NCBI GenBank assembly: GCA_000328365.1
Contig: KB309928.1
Location: 398,081 to 462,080, forward strand
DNA length: 64,000 bases
Direction of reading: 5' to 3'
Origin: Capitella teleta
Taxonomy: Eukaryota; Annelida; Polychaeta; Capitellidae
Shown here: positions 1 to 13,539 of the stretch, piece by piece
Layout of the letters: the number at the start of each line of letters is the position of its first letter
Position numbering within the stretch: the first letter of the stretch is position 1
Notes under the pieces: model-generated
Seen by the model: only the letters and a program-made list of their open reading frames with translations
Told to the model about the DNA's origin: nothing
The model's database searches: none
Position numbers and translations under genes: made by a program

Positions 1-149
1 CATAGTAGGCCTAATGCAACTCCCCGTCCACTGGTGAGTCAAGCACTCTGGCGTCTTGTGTTCTTCTTACGAACATCTTCATTGATGTCTGCCTACGCTC
101 AGGTTGCCACAGAATATGTGTATATTATGTATAGTGTATGTTACCTGTG
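1..149. other. Left edge, no gene seen
   Basis: I see no supported gene, repeat or site here before the LINE remnant that begins at about position 150. Confidence 0.4.
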
Positions 150-1034
150 CAGGTCGCCGCTTCACTCCCACACCCCTGCCGCCAAATGGCGTCCTCCCAA
201 TTAAGAAGATCTACTTTAATTGGAGTACAAACATAAAGCCCTCATGGCCCAGGTCCTCTTTTCCAGTCTGGAAATCTTGCCCCCCCCCCCCACATGTGCA
301 GTTACCTGATTTCGACGAACGACAGTGGCGCAGTATCACCGCCTCCGTCGGTACTATGAGAAGGATGATAAACTTGCTCACATGGGCGAATTCATTGAAT
401 TATAAAAGAGTATGGGGAACTAGGGGCTTTGATAACTTTTAATAGCTTTTATACAAGCTCCTTAATTGATTGCAAATTACCACGAGCAGAATCGTAAACA
501 ATTCTGGGGTGAAATGAAATTAAACGCATCAAAAATAATATCATCTTCCCTCGATGGTTGACGCCTACGATACAGAACAGAAACCCACAAATATCAGATC
601 CTTTATAAGTTCATAACAGCGCAGGGTATGATGTGCACAGCATTGCCGGTCTGAGAACAGAAGTAGATCATAACGTCACCAGACATTATGATAGCCCAAC
701 CATGCAGCACTAATTTGCATCAGATCAGTGTGAACGACAAGAAAATGAATTTTCCCTGACTCTGGTACTCAATGGATTCCTCCGTCATGGAGTTGTGTCA
801 GAGGAAATGTGTCTCTCCACCATAACCCTTTTAATTTCTGCCCCCCACAGCGTCGCCCATTCCGAAAAACAAAAGAAATGCTATAAACACCAGCGACAAT
901 TAGTGAATTACCGCGCAATCATACTCAGCAGCACGATCGGAAGATTATTGAATAACATTCTGACTAGCAAGTGTTCAGAACTAACGGCAACCTATCCTTT
1001 CCAATGGTGTAAAACAAAGTGGGGTCCTTAATTA

Positions 1035-1035
<1 letters not shown>
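150..1035 (+). mobile_element. Decayed LINE fragment (endonuclease-RT linker and start of reverse transcriptase)
   Basis: This is a non-LTR retrotransposon remnant in several reading frames. Around 490-555 the translation RKQFWGEMKLNASKI matches the linker before the reverse transcriptase in CR1-superfamily LINEs (their typical QFW.E.K.. phrase). Around 905-965 NYRAIILSSTIGRLLNNI is the first reverse-transcriptase block (typical NYR.I.L.S...K). Weaker linker-like words occur from about 160. Frames change several times and stops intervene, so it is dead. It ends just before a 35-base T tract. Clade below CR1-like is my inference from these phrases. Confidence 0.65.

Positions 1036-1040
<5 letters not shown>

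Positions 1041-1075
<35 letters not shown>
1041..1075 (+). repeat. Poly(T) tract, 35 T
   Basis: An uninterrupted run of T follows the LINE remnant directly. It could be a homopolymer or the reverse of an A tail of another insertion. Confidence 0.9.
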
Positions 1076-2745
1076 CTCAATTTACCTTGATTCCTTGCTG
1101 AAGCGATTGACCCCATCAGGCTATGTTGGATTCAAATGGTTGGATCATCACATAATTATTATGCTGCAGCGCCCTAGCATGCACCGACGAAGTGGTTCTG
1201 GTGGCTCAGACGATATAATTATTCGCCTGCGGAATACTCAATAGTAATAATAAATTATCTGAATACCAACAACAGGTGTTGTCCATTGCATTGCATTATT
1301 GCATTCCAAAAAGGCGGATTTAAAAAAAAAAAATTTTAAATAAATAAATTCGACAAAATACAGAGACAATCCTTATATATCTATATCTGTGAAAAATACG
1401 AGGTGCGTTATGATTGTGAGTTTCACCTCGATCCATTGTAGCGATTCAAAGTGCTCACAACTTGTTAGTCATTGTAAAGTTGTTGCAATATTATTTACAA
1501 ATGGTTACTCATGGATGTTCAGAGGATATTAGGATGCTAGTTATATGATGTTGAAGCATTCGATAACGTTGTATTCTATCATGACCACTCGGAATCAGTT
1601 CGAGAAAGTGTAACTAAAAGTTTATAACACAATAGTCCAAACAGAAAGTAGGTCTTATAGTAGAGAGTTGGGGCGAAGAATAATATGAATGTGCACATAT
1701 TTTGATTCAGTCAAACTTATTGATTCATCAGAAATGACGGTTATATCTTGTGTGCAATTTAACCTCACAATAACGGCTGGTTGTCACGTGATTAACTAGA
1801 CTTTCTCGAGGGAGAGAAGCAAAAATTAATTAATAATTAAAATAATTAATTTAGATAATGCAACCATGCATATGCTATTCAGCCATAATATACTGTTGTA
1901 TACACACGGGGAAATCATATGGGAAAATCACTACGAATTAGCACAACTCCTTCAGAGTTACCGGCAGCATGGTCGAAGTTTTTAGGCATAAAAAAAAAAA
2001 AAACGAATGCAAATAGAAGTCTGCATCAACCATCAAGCCGATTATTTAATGAGTATATTATGCACGTTCTCACGTGTTATCACTTAATTTATTCCCATGA
2101 TAAACCAACGCTGCAATAAAAAAAATATATATTTCAATTAAGTTGGAGTAATGTTGTTTATGCTGTATTATATACATCGAGTAAATCATTATAATATGGC
2201 CATTTATAGACAAATGCAAATAATAATAATAATATAATATTCAGAGTGACATTTAAAAAATTCAGGCATTTAAATTACCCCGACCTCTCAATTTAAAAGT
2301 TTAAAATTGAGTCATAGATGATATAAGATCAACATAATGATGTATAACTATAATTCAAGGAAACCGTTTGACAAGAAATTACATGTATATAATAAACATA
2401 AGATGTGTGTCTGGGGTCGCATCAACAAGCGACAGCATTGTGATTAGATCGCTTTGATGCTTCTGCCATAATTATACGAATACGCAAGTGCGCAATTATA
2501 ATAAAATAATTCAATGGAAATTTGTTGGTCAAACTTAGTCCGTCCTCATATGCATCGTGTGCGTTTGGTTTTGGATATTGTAAATTTATGATAATTTATG
2601 CACGTTCTGATTACTCCACTGATTACCATATGCAACATCTCGAAGAAAAGGCGTTCAATGAATCTATTCATTCTCATTGATCGACGGATAATGCACAATA
2701 AAGATCAAAATGACAGAAATGGTCCTTTGAGATGTCAGAAGAATG

Positions 2746-2781
<36 letters not shown>
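2746..2781 (+). repeat. Poly(A) tract, 36 A
   Basis: An unbroken A run. No LINE or SINE body could be recognised upstream of it, so its origin is open. Confidence 0.9.
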
Positions 2782-2783
<2 letters not shown>

Positions 2784-3369
2784 AATTCGTAAGGTACATC
2801 ATGTTGTCAAGTGCAATGACAAGCCCCGTGAAAGACAAGTTGTATGTCTCATCCACTCTGATATATGTGCTTACTTGCAAGGGCATGCAGTGATTGATAA
2901 AATAATAAATAAATGAAAATGCTTCACGCTTCAGGTGCAAATATTTACTACCAATCGAAGATAGCATGCCGGCATTTGCATCGTTATCATCACAATCAAC
3001 GTTTTGTAAATTGTTTGATAAATCATTGAACGAAAGAAAAACCACACCAAGCCCAATAATTATTGTGTAGTATATAATTATAGCTATATATCAATACCCT
3101 TCCTGATGTGCCTATAATTTCTATATTCTTTGTACTTCGCTGTGATGTTTGACGTTTGCACAAAATTTATTGTCGAAATAGTTCAAGTGAAATACTGCTA
3201 TCATTTTCCCGTGTATTAGTGAATATTTGAGCCATCCGTACATTCGAATAAGTGCAATAAAGATGCTTCACTTTGCATGCGACAAAACCACATACATTAT
3301 GAAATATTCCAGAAAACAAATGGAATGAACATGATTATAGGAAGGAGCAATTTACAATACAACAAAAAG

Positions 3370-3448
<79 letters not shown>

Positions 3449-3450
3449 AA
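3370..3450. repeat. (AAAT)n microsatellite
   Basis: About twenty perfect copies of the tetranucleotide AAAT. Confidence 0.95.
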
Positions 3451-4661
3451 ATACACATTTAGATATGCCCAACCCTTTTATTAACTATGCTCAGTGAGAT
3501 ATTATAACAGATCGTGGGGAGATGAGAGGCGGCGAAGAATTGTTAATTTCAGTTCCTCCCATAAATGCCAAAATGGCAATTAATCTGGGAAACGTGCCCA
3601 CCATGATAACGCCACGAATATGTTCTTCAAGAATTCAGAGACGAGTCCGACGACCCTAGCAGTGACAGCTCTGGGAATGCTAGGACTGTGTCTTTTTAGG
3701 GGAACTGAGCTACTATTTCTCCTCTCTGTGCATATGTCGAACTTTTCTCGGTGGATATTGGTCCGTAGCATTCCTCCACGGTCGCACATTCAATCCGAAT
3801 GGTTGTCTTGCGGAATTCTTAGTTCTGTCGGCGTGTTGGCGCTCTTGGGCATTTAGAACAGGGATGATCCACACAGGAGCCGACTTATGCTCAATGACGC
3901 ATACATGGTTCACACACCGGATGCGCCCGATTTAGCGGCCGGTGGTGCCTAGATTAATTCCACGCTCCAAAAAGTTTCTGAATATCTCCCCTCAGGAAGC
4001 CGTGAGCCATCACATATTACATGTTTCTTAAAATATGCTTGAATGTTTTTGAGAAGTGTACTCGTTGGAGTATCTTAACCAAGGCAATTGCCACCGTTTA
4101 TCAAAGCCATGGGAGTATATCGAACTAATTTTAACAAGGATTGCCTGTGCAAAAAACGGGTATATATTTCGGATCGCGAACGGCATGACATTGACGAGTA
4201 TAGTCTTGAGGACAAGGGTTTAACTTAATCACTTTGCATTTTTATGTCACCGCGACACGAGGCTATACATATTAATCCCTTTCAAGTTGTAACCCAAACA
4301 TGAAGGAATTGAACCGCTCACCTCTTAACGATTTTTGAATAATTATTTTGTGACATGATCACATTAACTTCTGCAGAGCATCAAAGCATAACCGTTTCCC
4401 GCCTTCGTGACCCAGTGTTTCACGGCGAAACACTCGTATTCGGATGAGGCAGACCTGGGTTCAGGGAGAGTTCATGCAATAGCTGGCCACCGGGTGAGCC
4501 GGTGCATGTCATAGATCACGCCAGGAGATGCTTGACATGGCTTCCCTCCTCGAGACTGACACCGAGGGTTCTAAGCGGGATGCTGGCCGAGATAGCTCTG
4601 CAGAAGGAGAATCAAGAGGCACACGAGGGGAAAACATCGATGCAGGCAGCCATGCACTCAG

Positions 4662-4755
<94 letters not shown>
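4662..4755. repeat. (TCAA)n microsatellite
   Basis: About 23 copies of TCAA. All plus frames through it stay open, because a four-base repeat is read as the same Ser-Ile-Asn-Gln cycle in every frame. Confidence 0.95.
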
Positions 4756-4756
<1 letters not shown>

Positions 4757-7114
4757 TGCACCGATCTCACCTTGAGCTCTGTGCGTGTTTATTTTTTGGC
4801 TGAACATGTTTCAAGAGGAATGTCAACATTTGAATCACAGACAATAGAGGATCCAGGGAAGTGAAAAAGAACTTTGCCTCAAAGGTTTTCTGTGTAGCAG
4901 CGGCTTCTTAAAGAACCCCTCTAATGCTTTCCCATCGAGGTGTGACATGCAATGCACACATGCATGTGCCTCATTCTCACACACTCCTCTTGGTATATCT
5001 ACCTAGCGACATGATCTAGTTCTTGAATATCGTCTTAAAGTCCTCAGTGTTGTGTTAGATCCCATTCATATTTATGATGTTGAATATCACAGTCCTCTTC
5101 AGAGGTCACCCATCAAACGAAGCCAATTATTAAAGTGAATGGACGTTGACCTGCGTATTAGGCAACGCTATGTTGAGGGATTGCGTAATGCACCCGTTTC
5201 ACTAGAGAGAGGGTTACTCGGTGCAGGTTGCATAACATTCTCTCCTGTCGGAACATCTTCCGCATCTGTATTCACTTATCAGTTATTTGATTAGACCAAA
5301 CAATTGTGTGAGTATCAAAATTGATCCATGTTTTCATAAATATAGGCCTACATTCAGATCAGACGCTATTTCTGTTCCTGCTCCTGTTTCTTTTCCTATT
5401 CTTACTCATGTTCCTGTCTTTACTCTGCTGTTCATGCTTCTAATCCTGTCTCCCTTTCTTTAATCTCTGAAGGTCTCTGCATTATTGATTAACATTTTTA
5501 TTAGTTGTCCTTGCTTTCAGTTAAATGTAGCCTTTCACTACGTCTGTACTTATTCATTCTGAAAATAAAAAAACACATATATATGACACGCAATTCATAA
5601 CTCCAGCATCATAAAAAGACACAAGACACAAAATATAAACAAAAATCGAAAGCTCGAGAGAAAAATCTGTTTGACAGACGCCGCTCCCTGCCTAACTGAA
5701 ACCCAACGCCATACCGCACCGATCACTTCGGTTTATAAAATAAATTTTCTTAGAAACAATTTGTATAAATTCCATTGGAAGCAATAGACGATCAGCCGTG
5801 TCGGCATAACATTTTGCACTCACTGACCTTATCGATCTGGGATTAATCGCTGAAACCTTGAACTGTGTTCGCAGGGGGCCTATGCCTCTCAATCCTTCAT
5901 AGATCCAGGGGTGGATCTTACTTGACAGCATGACAAATCTTGCAGATCGCAGGAGGTCTCTCACTTGTCAACAAGCGTTCTAGTTGTCGGGAATGATAAC
6001 ATTAGAATGGGATTTTTCTTTCAATTCGATTTTCGGTTGCACTGAATCAACTGCAGGTTCTATGGAGACAACTGCCGAGTATTGTGCATGCAACTCTACA
6101 AGTGTCAAATGCAAACTTTCGTGTTCTGCGAGAGAGCGAGAGGGAGAAAAATTATGCGTGTGCCAATATATTGATGTCACCTGTATTCTGATTTGGGGAC
6201 CATATTTAGGGGGTTTTAAGTTACATTTTTTATTGTGTGCTGTTCATTGTATGCTTTGCGGAGACGATGTCAGCTATGTTGATTGTTCTAAAATAATTAG
6301 TTTTCAGGTCTGTATATGCATATAGTATACCTACTTGTAATTATCTATTGATCATATGATAGCCTGCAAGCTTACAATTGAGTGTATTTTTCGCGGATCA
6401 TTTCTTTTTGTATGAATTGCATGATGAAATTTATTGCGAAATATTCTCAGGCTGTATAAATGATTGCGTCACTATATTTGAGGGTTGACCCATTTTGAGA
6501 TCTCAAGTGAAGACCAAGAGTGTGTATCGAGTTACACACTTGTCACAGTTCATATTCATCAATTTGGACCCTTTCCAAATTGACTGCCCAGTCACAAGAG
6601 AAAAATAAAATTTTACAATAAAGAAGATTAGAAAAAAAAAGTTTTTGCATGTGCCGCTTGCACGGGAACTAGATTAATTTATGCAATTGCTCAATAAGTT
6701 AATTAACTATCATACAATGGCTTGTATAGATCATTATATTTCACCTTTAAAAACATCTCAATATTTTCTGGAGTATTCAACTGTTCGACGACATTTGTAA
6801 TTACCCTAGATAAAGGGAGGCATGTCTTCGCCCTGAAAGAAGCGAACTAATAATTTACAACCAAACGAATGCAAAGTTATTAATGACTGGAGGCTTTTAA
6901 TGAAAAACACAGTGACACAAGGGTGATAGAAATGTGAATAAAATAAATTATTGAAGTTTTTACCACTTTTATGCATAAATAGATAAACATTTAATTTACA
7001 AAGTGAGAAAGTCATTGAGTGCTATAAAATACATGCGATTGTCGAATTGGAAGGATGAGTTGAATGAAGGATATTATTATAATGCGATGAATGCGAATAG
7101 ATGAATGAACGATT

Positions 7115-8590
7115 CTACATGCGAGTCACTTCCTCTGACTCTACAATTGTCAACGCAGTTGCTTTCAGTTTGTTCTCAATTGCTAAGCTGAAGTTCGGAA
7201 CACAGTCTTCATTGTTGTTATTGTCTACGCAATTATTGTTGTTGTCATCGAAGAAGCAGTCTTTTCGTACTGAAATGGTGTTAGGTAGCACACAATTGTC
7301 GGTCAATAGAGGCACGCGATAAAGACTCGCCAATTCATCGAGCTCCTTCCGCGCCTCATCGTTCACCTCAGCCGCGACCGTCTTCGCCCAACCCATCTGA
7401 GCGAGCTGCTTCCAGGACATCCCGAGATTATGCTGGGAATCTCCCTTGAATGCGTTCATGGCTTTGGGAACGAGATCTTCTGAGAGACCACAGTAGGCAA
7501 ATATCGCCGAGATGCTTTCTTCGGGGCAGGCCAGCAAATCTTCGTACTTGATGCCTGGACGGTCTCCTGCGTTTTCCATCTGGCCTTGCACGCACAGCAT
7601 CCAATAGAGTCCGCATGTTAAGTACTCAATGTGGTCGGTCGATTTGAGGACATCCTGGACTTCCGGGCTGAAATCTTGGCCGATGGAGACGAACCAGACG
7701 CGAACTTTCTTCCAAAGGGAAGGGATGACTCGCAATGTGTTCACTAAGCGAAGAGCGTTGACCTGAAGCATCAGGCGTTCCAGCGACTTCGCCATCGGGG
7801 CTCCGTTGCGGTAGAGAAACAAGAACTTGGCTTGGGGGAACAGCTCACGAATGTACTGACCGAGAACTCTGCTCTGAATCTGAGCAGGCAGCATCTTGAA
7901 CATGAAGGCTGAAGTCGGTTTGGACCTTGGTTTACATAAGAGGCGAATCTGGGCTTGGATGGCTCGCTTCTGCTCCTCGCTGTTGCCGTCCTTGACGTAA
8001 GCCCCGAACACATCATTCACGGCGTGTGCCTCTGAGAAACTGACGCATTCGCCGGTCGCCTCAAATATTTTGCAGAGCAGCGTCGATCCAGAACGAGGGA
8101 TGAAGTCGACAAAGATGAGTTTTTCTTGAATTTCGCCGAGATCATCAGCCAGAGCAAAGAAGGCACCGAGGGGCATGCGGATAACGAATTCAGCGTTCTC
8201 ATACTGCGCTGCCTTGTGAAATGGACCTACTTCGTTGCGCCAGACCTCTACCCCAGGCGCTGCCTCCACGAAGTAAGCATGGGTCTTGGTCATACAATAG
8301 AACGATACCTCGTCCTTCAGAACGTAGCTTGGATGCACAAAGTCCTTGTGTTGCATGATGAAATTGCCAGGGTCGTTATGCATCTGGTATGGGTCGAAGG
8401 CATTCTTCTTCCAGACGCTCATCAACTGCGCACTCCTCTCGGTGTGGGTGGGGTCCAGGGAGGCCGTCTTGCACTGGGCAGTGGTGCCATCCGCCCACCA
8501 AGCCACGCGTTGGGCGACGTTGTGAGCGGCTCTCAACAACATGAAGCCGATGGTAACTAAGAACTCGATCAAGATGTGTCTGCGCTCCAT
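7115..8590 (-). CDS. Sulfotransferase-family protein, intronless, 491 aa
   Basis: A probable PAPS-dependent sulfotransferase, which would transfer sulfate to a hydroxyl or amine of an unknown acceptor. The phosphosulfate-binding P-loop PRSGSTLL lies at residues 165-172 after a hydrophobic beta strand (LIFVDFI). A typical 3'-phosphate-binding segment FLFLYRNG...S lies at 257-269, and a KYEDLL word at 348-353 is common in the fold. Residues 6-19 are hydrophobic and could be a type II signal anchor (Golgi placement is inference). The C-terminus (449-462) is an Asn-rich low-complexity tail with Cys. The ATG at 8590 is the first in the frame and is followed at once by the hydrophobic segment. The gene has no intron although its neighbours are finely split, and it is clearly richer in G+C than its flanks. 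Substrate cannot be told. The family call is good; the subfamily is not known to me. Confidence 0.85.
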   Translation of the reverse strand: MERRHILIEFLVTIGFMLLRAAHNVAQRVAWWADGTTAQCKTASLDPTHTERSAQLMSVWKKNAFDPYQMHNDPGNFIMQHKDFVHPSYVLKDEVSFYCMTKTHAYFVEAAPGVEVWRNEVGPFHKAAQYENAEFVIRMPLGAFFALADDLGEIQEKLIFVDFIPRSGSTLLCKIFEATGECVSFSEAHAVNDVFGAYVKDGNSEEQKRAIQAQIRLLCKPRSKPTSAFMFKMLPAQIQSRVLGQYIRELFPQAKFLFLYRNGAPMAKSLERLMLQVNALRLVNTLRVIPSLWKKVRVWFVSIGQDFSPEVQDVLKSTDHIEYLTCGLYWMLCVQGQMENAGDRPGIKYEDLLACPEESISAIFAYCGLSEDLVPKAMNAFKGDSQHNLGMSWKQLAQMGWAKTVAAEVNDEARKELDELASLYRVPLLTDNCVLPNTISVRKDCFFDDNNNNCVDNNNNEDCVPNFSLAIENKLKATALTIVESEEVTRM

Positions 8591-11500
8591 GGTCGACCAA
8601 GGCTAATCTGGCGGAGATCGGGTGCGACCAGGCCTTAAGAAGGACCATGCAAGCGGCGAGGCCGTCGCTGCTGCTACTGCTACCGCTGCTCGTGTACCCG
8701 TTGAACCCGCAGATGCTCTCGTCCGCTATAACAGGGTTATTGAGGACAGAGCGAAGAGCAAGTGATATCTGCATGACGGGGTATCGCAGTCAGATAACGA
8801 TTATGCAAGTATAAGCCATTAACACAGAAAAGGGAAGGGTGCAAGTATCGAGTGTCAGGATATGGTCTCCTGGTGGACCCACGAGGACACCGATTAGTGT
8901 ACTTCCCCTCTTCTCCCGGTTGAGGGCACGGCCGCTGCACCGGACACTATGCAACCGAAGACAGCGGCCTCACGTTTCGTTTTTCCATATAAGGACCCAG
9001 TCTTACTTCATTAAATATACATCGAAGATTCATAAGATTGAGCTGCCGTTATTAATGGGTCAATCTTCATTACAGTAGAAATATATGTGTCAACCATTGC
9101 TGATCTTAACTTATTTGTCAAACGTATGACTTAAGACAAAACACTATCGACATTTTCTTCCTTATTAAAATGATCAAAGTTGATTGTTTTCATTGTATAA
9201 ATTTGAAGCAAAACACCTATAACTCATAACAAATGAGAAAGAAAAAATCAGTGAGAAAATTTGACTTTGCAATTATATATTTACTGTGTATCATATCATA
9301 TCATCAAATATGTAAATGATTCAGCATTGAGACGACTTCTTCGCATTAATTCTACATTAATTACCAGTCGTGCGCCGGTTTCTCTGAGCTTAAAAGGCTT
9401 CAATGGCAGATATTAATGACACCTCTCGTGAAATAACACCCCCGGTTATAGTATTTCTAGAATCAGAACACATCTTTGAAGTTTTGTCTTATAACATTCT
9501 GTATTTTTGTCAGAGAGAGAAAAAAAGTTGGAATTGCACTCCATCAACTTGGGACTGCATTGTTGCTGATGTAAATAGAAGGGTGAGAGGTGATTTTTAT
9601 CTATCAATGGGGAGACTATGAAGCGAAAAGGGTGAATGTATCAAGAAGAGCATGCATGAGAATTGCGAATAGACGGAAAATCTTTTCGATATAGTCAACT
9701 GCAACCGGGTGAGATCACTATTTGAATTAATTTTATCCACCTTTCCAGAAAGGCAGAATGATTTTTTTTTTCTGATGACCATTTACTGGATTGTAGTGTT
9801 TACTTTCTTTAGGTTCTGAACCAACAATTAATAAAGTCGAGTTTGTGAAAGTTTAATTCGCTGACAATCAATGATGGTTCTGCAAAATATTTAACATCCT
9901 GGTTTATAAACGCCGTATGAAAAATGTGAAATAAAACTTGCAAGCATTGCATTTTAAATTTCGGATTTCTGAGGAATGACAAAGTAGTGTTGTAATCTAC
10001 TCTAGCAATTTATCCAGGCCTCAAATACCAAGTCTGTTATCATTCTGTGATCGATGGATCTCGGGAAGAAGCGTGATGGAAGAGAAATCCGATAAATCAA
10101 ACAGTCGCGTGAGATCGTCACATAGCGAAAGGCAAAACCGAAATGAACTCGCTCGCTGAAAACTTAACCGTTTCTATTTTTCTTTCATTCTTAAGCTGGA
10201 GATCTGTACTATGTTTGCAAAATAAACAATTGAGCTTTATTTATCGTTTCTTCAAGAAGAACTAGTTGAAATTCGTGCTTGCGCTGCAAAAATGTGAGTG
10301 GCTCTGCTTGGTTCCGAAGTGGAGCTGTATCGCATGATTTGTTTCGTATTCACGTTTCTCTGCCAAGTGTATCAGTCAAACACCAACTGCTTTATCACAC
10401 ATTCTATAGATGTCTTCTATTTACATTAAACGTTCCTCACATTTTCTTACTTTCTTCTCCTGGTTTCGTTAGATATAATATTGAATTTAACGATATCTAT
10501 GAATCGCGAATGCGAGCCAGAGACAAGGCGTATATATGGAGAATTTAGTCAATTTAGGATGATAAACTACTAGCATTCTACTTACAATCAATCGTGTGTG
10601 TCTTTTAAGTGATTGTTGAGGCAAGATAAGTAATATTAAGCAGTAGCTGTTATTGAGCAATTGAACCAAGGCACTCAGACCTGGATGTATTGATCTCATA
10701 ATGATGAGTTGATAATTAATATAGAACTCTCTCGAGATCAGCTGTTTGCCTTGTGAAATATACTCAAATACACATTAGGACCTACAAGCAAGGAGTGTTG
10801 GGGCGATTGGTTGCATACTCGTTATGAGGACAACATCGCAGAATGGTTCCTAAAATGCAAATATATACCTGGGTAGAAACGATTGTTACGTAACAATTCA
10901 TCCAACATTGGGACTTCGCAGAGGGAAATACACCACGTGCATAGGTGTGTCGATCTGCCTGCAATGGGGTTGTAATTTGGCTGCTATATATTCATACATG
11001 CTATGTCTATATTATAAGCGTATCTAGATATTGTTTACGTGATATGTTTATTCTGGTCTTCATGGAGTCCATTCGTTAAAACCAAGGACACCTTATCAAA
11101 AGATTCGAAGCAGCAGCCAGGGTTACGAATTCAGAAGAAGAAAAAGAGACTGACAGTCGAATGCCAAATAACATCATGCATAGATCCACTCTTCACCTCG
11201 CTTTGTGATATTATTTGCCTATCAAACAATTTGATTGAATAGATAATATTGATTTCGAGTGAAGATTGACAATTATGGATCTGAAACGAACCGAGTGACC
11301 TAATCGGACAGCAATCGAAATCAGTTACATAATCCTCTTATCATGTAAACCACGTACTCGAGTTGCTAATTTCATAGTTATTTACCTAAAATTAGTCGTG
11401 TATGATTCATAAATCACACAGTTCAGACGGTGCATGAACGAAGAATGTCGAAAGAGGTTATATTTATGTTATTTGTCTCTCGTAAATTTGCCACCTTCGA

Positions 11501-13406
11501 ATATTGGATAATTTTGCCAATTTTTCGGTTGTGGTTTACTGTTTTTCAGCATTGTTTCCCTTCGGATGTACTTCGTCATCTGGTGTACATTGTAACTGTT
11601 GCATCATGGGTAATAAGGATAACCGAATAAATATATACGCAAGTTCATTCCTTGCACATCTGTTTATAGGTGACTGAACTTTCTCTGCTCAAGTGCAGCA
11701 TTATGTCTTCTCTCAATGATCCCAGCGGGGCATACCGATACTTCATCTGAGCTCATAAATCTCATGTTCACTGATTGTCGTAATTTACACGCCAATTTTG
11801 TTCTAAATCGATTTTAGCTTCTGTAATCACTGATGTTTGCCTGTCATGCACTGAATGAGGTTGTTCTTTGGAAGTAAGGTGAAACTAACCCTAGCACTGT
11901 GATCAGTCGAATTGTGTTACCATGTTACCACCTGCAAATTTATATTTAAAACCATAATTAGTGCAATTGTCCCCACACGAATTTTGATTTGATTTCCTGG
12001 TCAGGTCACATCATTCCAGCCTATTTTGATTCAATCCAGAATTCAGCCAATGGTTTTTAGCTTTGTCAACAAACATACGACGCACTTAGGCAAAGAAAAC
12101 ATGTATTTCTTTAGTCTGTTGAGTTGAATGGGAGGCCGAAGAGTTGGCGTTTGGTGCATGCCAAGGCTCCATTACCCAACCATAAGATTTGAAACATCTC
12201 AGCCATCGCGATTGAAAGGAAAGTGCTTTCATAAAAGGCTCCAGTATCTTCACTTTAAATGAATATTTTTTGACAATCTGAAAGTGATATTGAAAATTTG
12301 AACCGCTTTGCGTCCTTGGCCCGCGTGCGTAAGTGCGCACCCATCTGAACTTATCGTTTTGCTCAAATTTCAAGCAACATATTTTTTTTTCGACGAGACA
12401 TTAGTGAGTACCCGCACCTTCCCTCTGGTCAATCCCGCGTGTATCAAAATACTTGACGGTCATTGGCTGAAATTTGAGCTTGCGCTGTGAATCTGTGGTT
12501 CATTCGGAGCTTGGTTTATTTACATATCGACCTTGAGAACAACGGATAATATGTGTAAATAAAAGGTTACTTAGTTAAGATTGTCTTTCGTGTCTGATGA
12601 TTTAGGCATATAATTAATGAATACATTTAGGTGCGTAAATTAGTGTATTTCCATTACGTGTGAAGCATTCAGATCACAAAACCCACAGCCTAAATCAATT
12701 GCATATAACAGCAATGACAGCAACGTTTAGCTCCTATTGATCTAAATCGATCGTCCAAATTTGGTGCTTTTCCTGCGAGCCCTACCCCATTTATTAGATT
12801 ATAGCACCCTTGGCTCTGCACATCATCGCTCTTGTCCGCTGTTGACAATGGCATCTCAAGTGACCGTGAATTATATGGTCCATGCAGCCCTCCACTTATC
12901 CGGGGTTCATTCGGTGCACGAACGTCGCAAATTAGAGGTACAAAGGCTTGTGCAGTGGGAGACCATAATACCACGTGATACCAAAGGGAAATTATCATCT
13001 TATTACAGCTGTGTGTATACAAAGTGTTCATTGAAGTTTATGCGGAGGGATCTCAGATCAGCTAATTCTGGCATTTATTTGAAATGCGCAGAAACCAGTA
13101 GTTGGTTCGTGTTGAAACAGGAAGTGCAACCGAGCGCTAAATTTCAACCACATTTTCAAGTTATTGGCAAAATTATTGCACATTTCAGGCATCAAAATCC
13201 TCAAATAGCTATAAAAAATTCATCATTTTAGGTACTAAACGTTACAACTAAGGATATCATAATGACAAACAAAATATTGCATTTCACTACATTCATAGAA
13301 AGCTACAACCTGATCCTCGCGACGAAGGTATCGAAGTTGTTTTTGTGTGTATAGAATTGTTATACAATTTTTTGTTGTTGCTTTGGAAGGAATTCTATAT
13401 ATTGCT
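8591..13406. other. Gene-free stretch
   Basis: Short open frames only, none with recognisable domains or a coherent exon chain. A mixed-composition patch at about 12690-13010 is open on the minus strand (about 110 codons) but matches nothing I know. The first few hundred bases should contain the sulfotransferase promoter; I see no clear TATA box. Confidence 0.5.
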
Positions 13407-13470
13407 TTGTTTGTGTGCGCGCGTGTGTGAGCGTGTGTGTGTGATGGTGTGCATGTGATGGTGTGCGTTC
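13407..13470. repeat. GT-rich simple repeat
   Basis: Imperfect TG/GC dinucleotide tract with an embedded repeated word TGTGATGGTGTGC. Confidence 0.8.
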
Positions 13471-13539
13471 GTCCGTGTCGTTATTTGTATTAGCAATAGC
13501 TGATTGACTGTTCGTGCGAAAGGCGCCAAACTACACAGA

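Larger units (their letters stand above)
1076..7114. other. Gene-free AT-rich stretch
   Basis: No open frame here looks like a gene. It holds only low-complexity repeats, listed separately, and two patches of more mixed base composition (about 3520-3960 and 5680-5980) whose translations I cannot place in any family. The frames that run through the TCAA repeat are open only because that repeat has no stop. Confidence 0.55.

Noticed and set aside
2674-3045. 123-codon minus frame with a run of Phe
   Set aside because: The Phe run is the poly(A) tract read on the other strand; the rest has no motif.
3580-3913. Overlapping open frames on both strands
   Set aside because: No domain, no splice partners; possibly an old repeat but not assignable.
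4502-4864. Plus-strand open frames with long Ser-Ile-Asn-Gln repeats
   Set aside because: They are open only because the TCAA microsatellite contains no stop; neither flank shows coding character.
12690-13031. 113-codon minus frame with mixed composition
   Set aside because: No motif, no partner exons and no recognisable family; left as unexplained sequence.
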